A stretch of DNA of 8,955 nucleotides, from contig JAFADT010000883.1 of the NCBI GenBank assembly GCA_023424585.1, positions 1 to 8,955 of the forward strand, in the 5' to 3' direction. Under the pieces are notes generated by a model, which saw only the letters and a list, made by a program, of their open reading frames with translations, had not been told where the DNA came from and did no database searches. Shown piece by piece: positions 6,561 to 8,955 of this stretch (position 1 is the stretch's first letter; the number at the start of each line of letters is the position of its first letter). The translations under genes and the position numbers were made by a program. This DNA is from Pseudomonadota bacterium. Its GTDB lineage: Bacteria > Myxococcota > Myxococcia > Myxococcales > Myxococcaceae.

Positions 6561-6995
6561 TCAGGGCTTGGAGTTGACGACGCCCGGCAGGAACGGCGTG
6601 AAGCCGCGCTTGCGCAGGCTGTCCCGCTCCGCGAGCAGGGCCGCCAGGGCCGCCTCGCGCGTGGGGTAGTGGTTCACGGCGGCGCCGTTGATGGCGCCGC
6701 TGGTGTTGATGAACACGAGCGTCGTCTCGTCGCCGCCGTAGCGGAACGAGCGGTGCGTGTTGCGCTCCAGCACCTCGCGGCGCACCTTGCCGAAGGTGCG
6801 CCCCGCCGTGTGGCGGACGATGAGCCCATCCAGGTTGATGAGCAGGTCCACGCGGCCGTTGAACTTCGCGAACTGCGCCTCCACGTCGCGGCGCCAGCGC
6901 TGCACGTCTTCGTCCGTCACCAGGATGCAGTCGGTGAAGGTCGCGGTGACGACGTCGTTCTCGACGTCGCGCTCGAAGGACATCCCCCAGGCCAT
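6561..6995 (-). CDS. Small conserved-looking protein of unknown function, possibly STAS-like fold
   Basis: A 144-residue cytoplasmic-looking protein with no signal peptide or membrane segment, which I do not recognise as a named family. Alternating strands and helices can be seen: VVTATFTD, a helix around 28-44, the hydrophobic strand VDLLINLDGLIV (49-60), a basic helix, then TTLVFINTSG (91-100) and a C-terminal helix rich in Ala/Leu. The central strand followed by a helix recalls STAS/SpoIIAA-type proteins, but no phosphorylatable Ser motif is clear. The ATG at 6995 is well supported by GGGAGGA (7002-7008). It lies 13 bp after the alpha/beta hydrolase stop on the same strand, so the two are likely one operon. 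It converges on the molybdoenzyme gene with 12 bp between stops and no strong terminator. Confidence 0.85.
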   Translation of the reverse strand: MAWGMSFERDVENDVVTATFTDCILVTDEDVQRWRRDVEAQFAKFNGRVDLLINLDGLIVRHTAGRTFGKVRREVLERNTHRSFRYGGDETTLVFINTSGAINGAAVNHYPTREAALAALLAERDSLRKRGFTPFLPGVVNSKP

Positions 6996-7001
6996 GGAAC
7001 G

Positions 7002-7008
7002 TCCTCCC
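7002..7008 (-). promoter_or_regulatory. Ribosome-binding site of the small protein gene
   Basis: On the minus strand this reads GGGAGGA, six bases before the ATG at 6995, and it abuts the hydrolase stop codon (7009-7011). It fixes the start codon and suggests reinitiation by ribosomes finishing the hydrolase. Confidence 0.7.
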
Positions 7009-7797
7009 TCAGGCCTGCGCGGCGTTGCCCGCGAGGAACGCCGACACCAGCGCCGCCGTCTCCGCCGGGCGCTCCACCTGGGGGTAGTGCCCCGGCCCCG
7101 GCAGGTGCGTCAGGCGCGCGTTCTGGATGAGCCCCACCACCGCCTGCTTGAGGAACACCGGCGGCAGGAACGGATCATCCGTGGCCACCACCAGCGTGGG
7201 CGCGGTGATGGCGGACAGCCGGTGCGCGAAGCCTCCCGCCGTCCAGGAGTCGAAGCACTGCTCGATGGCGTCCCTGGACACCTCGGCCGAGTCCTTCAGC
7301 AGGACCTCCAGCGACTCCGGCGACAGCTGCTTGCAGGCCAGGCCCAGGATGGTCTTCTGCTTCTCCCGGTCGCCCGCGGAGGTGCGGAACAGGCCCGCCG
7401 CGTCCGGCGGCAGCGGCAGGCCCGCCGCGGGCACCGTGTTGAGCAGCACCAGGCCGCTGACGCGCGAGGGCGCCTCCGCCGCGATCCACTTGGCGATCTG
7501 CCCGCCCATGCTGTGGCCCACCAGCGCGAAGCGCTGAGCCTTCGCGTGGTCCGCCACCGCCAGCACGTCCTTGGCGTACTGCTCCAGCGTGTACCCCGAC
7601 GACGGCCGCCCGGACGGCCCGGTGCCCCGGTGGTCCGGGACGATGAGGCGCAGGCCGGTCATGTCCAGCTTCTCCAGCATCGGGTCCCACACCGCGCCGG
7701 ACACCATCCACCCGTGCACCAGCACCACGTCGCGAGGGCCATCCCCGAACACCCGGTAGTGCAGGGGAGTTCCATCCGTCGCGTTCGTCGTGGGCAT
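7009..7797 (-). CDS. Alpha/beta-fold hydrolase
   Basis: Predicted soluble serine hydrolase of 262 residues. The fold's landmarks are all present: the oxyanion-side HGW (28-30), DHRGTGPS (55-62), the nucleophile elbow GHSMGG with Ser96, an acid in VVATDDPF (probably Asp208, alternatively Asp207), and His237 in GPGHYPQVE. A cap region of about 80 residues lies between the core halves. The pattern fits the esterase, haloperoxidase-like or C-C hydrolase branch, and the substrate cannot be told from these motifs. I chose the ATG at 7797, which follows GAGGA (7806-7810) and begins just before the first core strand. The frame is open further upstream, but that extension is not protein-like and overlaps the divergent promoter region. 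It appears to lead a two-gene operon with the small protein behind it. Confidence 0.93.
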   Translation of the reverse strand: MPTTNATDGTPLHYRVFGDGPRDVVLVHGWMVSGAVWDPMLEKLDMTGLRLIVPDHRGTGPSGRPSSGYTLEQYAKDVLAVADHAKAQRFALVGHSMGGQIAKWIAAEAPSRVSGLVLLNTVPAAGLPLPPDAAGLFRTSAGDREKQKTILGLACKQLSPESLEVLLKDSAEVSRDAIEQCFDSWTAGGFAHRLSAITAPTLVVATDDPFLPPVFLKQAVVGLIQNARLTHLPGPGHYPQVERPAETAALVSAFLAGNAAQA

Positions 7798-7998
7798 GGG
7801 GGCTGTCCTCTTCTGGGGGATAGGCTGAGAAGTCACGTCTTGCAGGGGAGGCGTAGCAAGCCACGACTGGGGCATGGCCGTCCATATGCTCGGGGGTTGC
7901 CTGACGGTCCCAGGGGCGAGCAGTCCTGGAGGGTAGGTGCGCGCGCTCGGAATGAGAGGTGGGAGCGGGTGGGCGCTTCCGGCAGACTCGGGCGCGTC
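7798..7998. promoter_or_regulatory. Divergent spacer between hydrolase and methyltransferase-like genes
   Basis: These 201 bp must drive genes on both strands. GAGGA on the minus strand (7806-7810) is the hydrolase ribosome site. An imperfect inverted repeat (7831-7843 with 7856-7868, 10 of 13 pairs, 12-nt loop) lies 34 bp upstream of the hydrolase start and could be an operator or leader structure. Near the right end, AGGTGG (7957-7962) could serve a GTG at 7969 in frame with the methyltransferase. No clear promoter boxes were found. Confidence 0.4.
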
Positions 7999-8742
7999 AT
8001 GACGGACGGACGCAGCGGGACGGCGGGAGCGAAGCGCACGGTGTACTGCGAGGACGCGCTCGCCTGGCTGGAGGCGAGGCCGGTGCTGGAGGGGTGCTCG
8101 GTGGTGGCGTCGCTGCCGGACGTCTCCGAGTTCCCTTCGCTCACGGTGCCCCAGTGGAAGGGCTGGTTCGTGGGGGCGGCGGCGAAGGTGCTGTCGCGGG
8201 TGCCAGCGGACGGGGTGGCGGTGTTCTACCAGTCGGACGTGAAGAAGGACGGGGCCTGGGTGGACAAGGGCTACCTGGTGTCGAAGGCGGCGGAGGCCGA
8301 GGGCTTCGACACGCTCTGGCACAAGGTGGTGTGTCGCCGGGCGCCGGGGACGGTGACGTTCGGGCGGCCGGCGTACTCGCACCTGCTGTGCTTCAGCCGG
8401 GGGTTGAAGGCGGACGCGGCGAGGTCCACGGCGGACGTGATGCCGGAAGCCGGCGAGGTGACGTGGACGCGGGGCATGGGGCTCCACGCGTGCATGGTGG
8501 CGTGCCGCTTCATCCTGGAGCAGACGCGCACGCGCACGGTGGTGGACCCCTTCTGCGGCCACGGCACCGCGCTCGCGGTGGCCAACGCGCTGGGCCTGGA
8601 CGCGGTGGGGGTGGAGCTGAGCCGCAAGCGCGCGCGCCGCGCGAGGAACCTCCAGGCGGAGTGGACGGGCGGCAGGCTGGTGCTCACCGGCGTGGGCGGA
8701 GACGGAGAGGACGCGCCGCCGGACGGGGACGGCGGCGCGTGA
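7999..8742 (+). CDS. DNA/RNA N-methyltransferase-like protein with altered catalytic motif (SLPD)
   Basis: A 247-residue Rossmann-fold protein. Near the C-terminus VVDPFCGHGTALAVANALGLDAVGVE (Asp183-Thr190, Glu206) matches the SAM-binding motifs I and II of N6-adenine/N4-cytosine DNA methylases, followed by a basic helix (RKRARRARN). In the permuted (beta-class) order, the catalytic motif should come first as SPPY/DPPY, after a hydrophobic strand. At that place the protein has VVASLPDVSEFP (Ser38-Leu-Pro-Asp41), with the aromatic residue replaced by Asp. The middle, with strands such as GVAVFYQSDV and HLLCFSRG, resembles the rest of the fold. SAM binding is therefore likely but the substrate and even activity are uncertain. 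The ATG at 7999 has a poor SD. GTG at 7969, six bases after AGGTGG, would add ten residues. No restriction gene is adjacent, so this is not an obvious restriction-modification system. Confidence 0.8.
   Translation: MTDGRSGTAGAKRTVYCEDALAWLEARPVLEGCSVVASLPDVSEFPSLTVPQWKGWFVGAAAKVLSRVPADGVAVFYQSDVKKDGAWVDKGYLVSKAAEAEGFDTLWHKVVCRRAPGTVTFGRPAYSHLLCFSRGLKADAARSTADVMPEAGEVTWTRGMGLHACMVACRFILEQTRTRTVVDPFCGHGTALAVANALGLDAVGVELSRKRARRARNLQAEWTGGRLVLTGVGGDGEDAPPDGDGGA
8711..8740. terminator. 11-bp hairpin between convergent genes, terminator-like
   Basis: ACGCGCCGCCG (8711-8721) pairs perfectly with CGGCGGCGCGT (8730-8740) around an 8-nt loop. It spans the last codons of the methyltransferase and touches its TGA. 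For the opposite-strand gene it begins 8 nt after the stop codon, an ideal terminator position. No T-run follows on the plus strand, and on the minus strand only a pyrimidine-rich stretch (CCTCTCCGTCTCC) does. It may act as a bidirectional or Rho-assisted transcript end. Confidence 0.45.
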
Positions 8743-8748
8743 CGCGGC

Positions 8749-8955
8749 TCAGGCCGCCTGCGGCCCCGCGAGCGCCTGGGCCACGTCCTTCTCCAACTGG
8801 GTGAGGAACGCGTCGAACAGGCGCTCCTCCAGCGCGAGCGCGGGCTCCAGCGTCGTGCCGGCCTTCGTCAGGCGCTCCAGGCACGCGTCCTCGATGGCGC
8901 GGCGGTGCGACTGCTCCTCCACCACCACGCGCCCCAGCTCCTCGCGCACCACCGC
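8749..8955 (-). CDS. 3' part of a gene of unknown function, cut by the window edge
   Basis: Only the C-terminal 68 residues are visible, ending at a TGA at 8749-8751. The segment is charged and helical (VVREELGRVVVEEQSHRRAI, later ALALEERLFDAFLTQLEKDV), with heptad-like leucine spacing that suggests helical bundles or a coiled coil. There is no catalytic motif to name a family. The first codons in view include two GTGs, but the frame stays open to the edge, so the true start is probably outside. It converges on the methyltransferase gene with 6 bp between stops. Confidence 0.7.
   Translation of the reverse strand, partial: AVVREELGRVVVEEQSHRRAIEDACLERLTKAGTTLEPALALEERLFDAFLTQLEKDVAQALAGPQAA

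Noticed and set aside
6549..6567. Small inverted repeat (GCCCT..AGGGC) at the convergent ends of the molybdoenzyme and small protein genes
   Set aside because: Stem of five with a two-base centre, no T-run: too weak to call a terminator.
7009..8562. Extended hydrolase frame reaching across the methyltransferase gene
   Set aside because: Everything upstream of 7797 is low-complexity or lies opposite the methyltransferase. The core fold starts right after the ATG at 7797, which has an SD site.
7999..8742. Restriction-modification system
   Set aside because: The methyltransferase lacks the usual catalytic motif and no endonuclease gene is next to it within the window. A partner beyond the right edge cannot be excluded.
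1..8955. CRISPR array, tRNA/rRNA genes, insertion sequence, phage or toxin-antitoxin system
   Set aside because: No regularly spaced repeats, RNA-gene folds, transposase or integrase motifs, or paired small genes of toxin-antitoxin type were seen by eye.

Overview
The window is very GC-rich, with strong G/C preference at third codon positions, many GTG starts, Shine-Dalgarno (SD) sites of the GGAGG type and long spurious open frames opposite real genes. Together with the large PKD/beta-helix lipoprotein, this suggests a deltaproteobacterial myxobacterium (Myxococcus/Corallococcus-like). That assignment is inferred from composition and gene style, not from a marker gene. I see seven genes, one cut by the right edge, and no rRNA, tRNA, CRISPR array, insertion sequence, integrase or phage gene.

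Layout: positions 1-146 hold no gene, only a hairpin and short repeats. A class B penicillin-binding protein with a lipoprotein-like N-terminus (147-2084, minus) follows. A 263-bp spacer carrying an imperfect 70-bp direct repeat and a small palindrome separates it from a large surface lipoprotein (2348-4963, minus) made of PKD/Ig-like modules and a right-handed parallel beta-helix. Across a 237-bp divergent region containing a dyad lies a two-gene plus-strand unit: a cytochrome b561-type membrane protein (5201-5860) and a Tat-exported, probably lipid-anchored sulfite-oxidase-fold molybdoenzyme (5853-6548). Their reading frames overlap by 8 bp.

Converging on that unit with only 12 bp between is a minus-strand pair: an alpha/beta hydrolase (7009-7797) and a small protein of unknown function (6561-6995), 13 bp apart and probably co-transcribed. 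A 201-bp divergent spacer leads to a plus-strand DNA-methyltransferase-like protein (7999-8742), whose usual catalytic SPPY/DPPY-type motif appears to be replaced by SLPD. It converges on an incomplete minus-strand gene (8749 to the edge), and an 11-bp perfect hairpin sits over the methyltransferase stop codon.

Three of the seven proteins probably act at the envelope: peptidoglycan cross-linking, a surface adhesin or polysaccharide-binding lipoprotein, and periplasmic redox chemistry. No single multi-gene system ties the whole window together. The best leads are the altered methyltransferase, the cytochrome b/molybdoenzyme pair and the hydrolase/small-protein operon.
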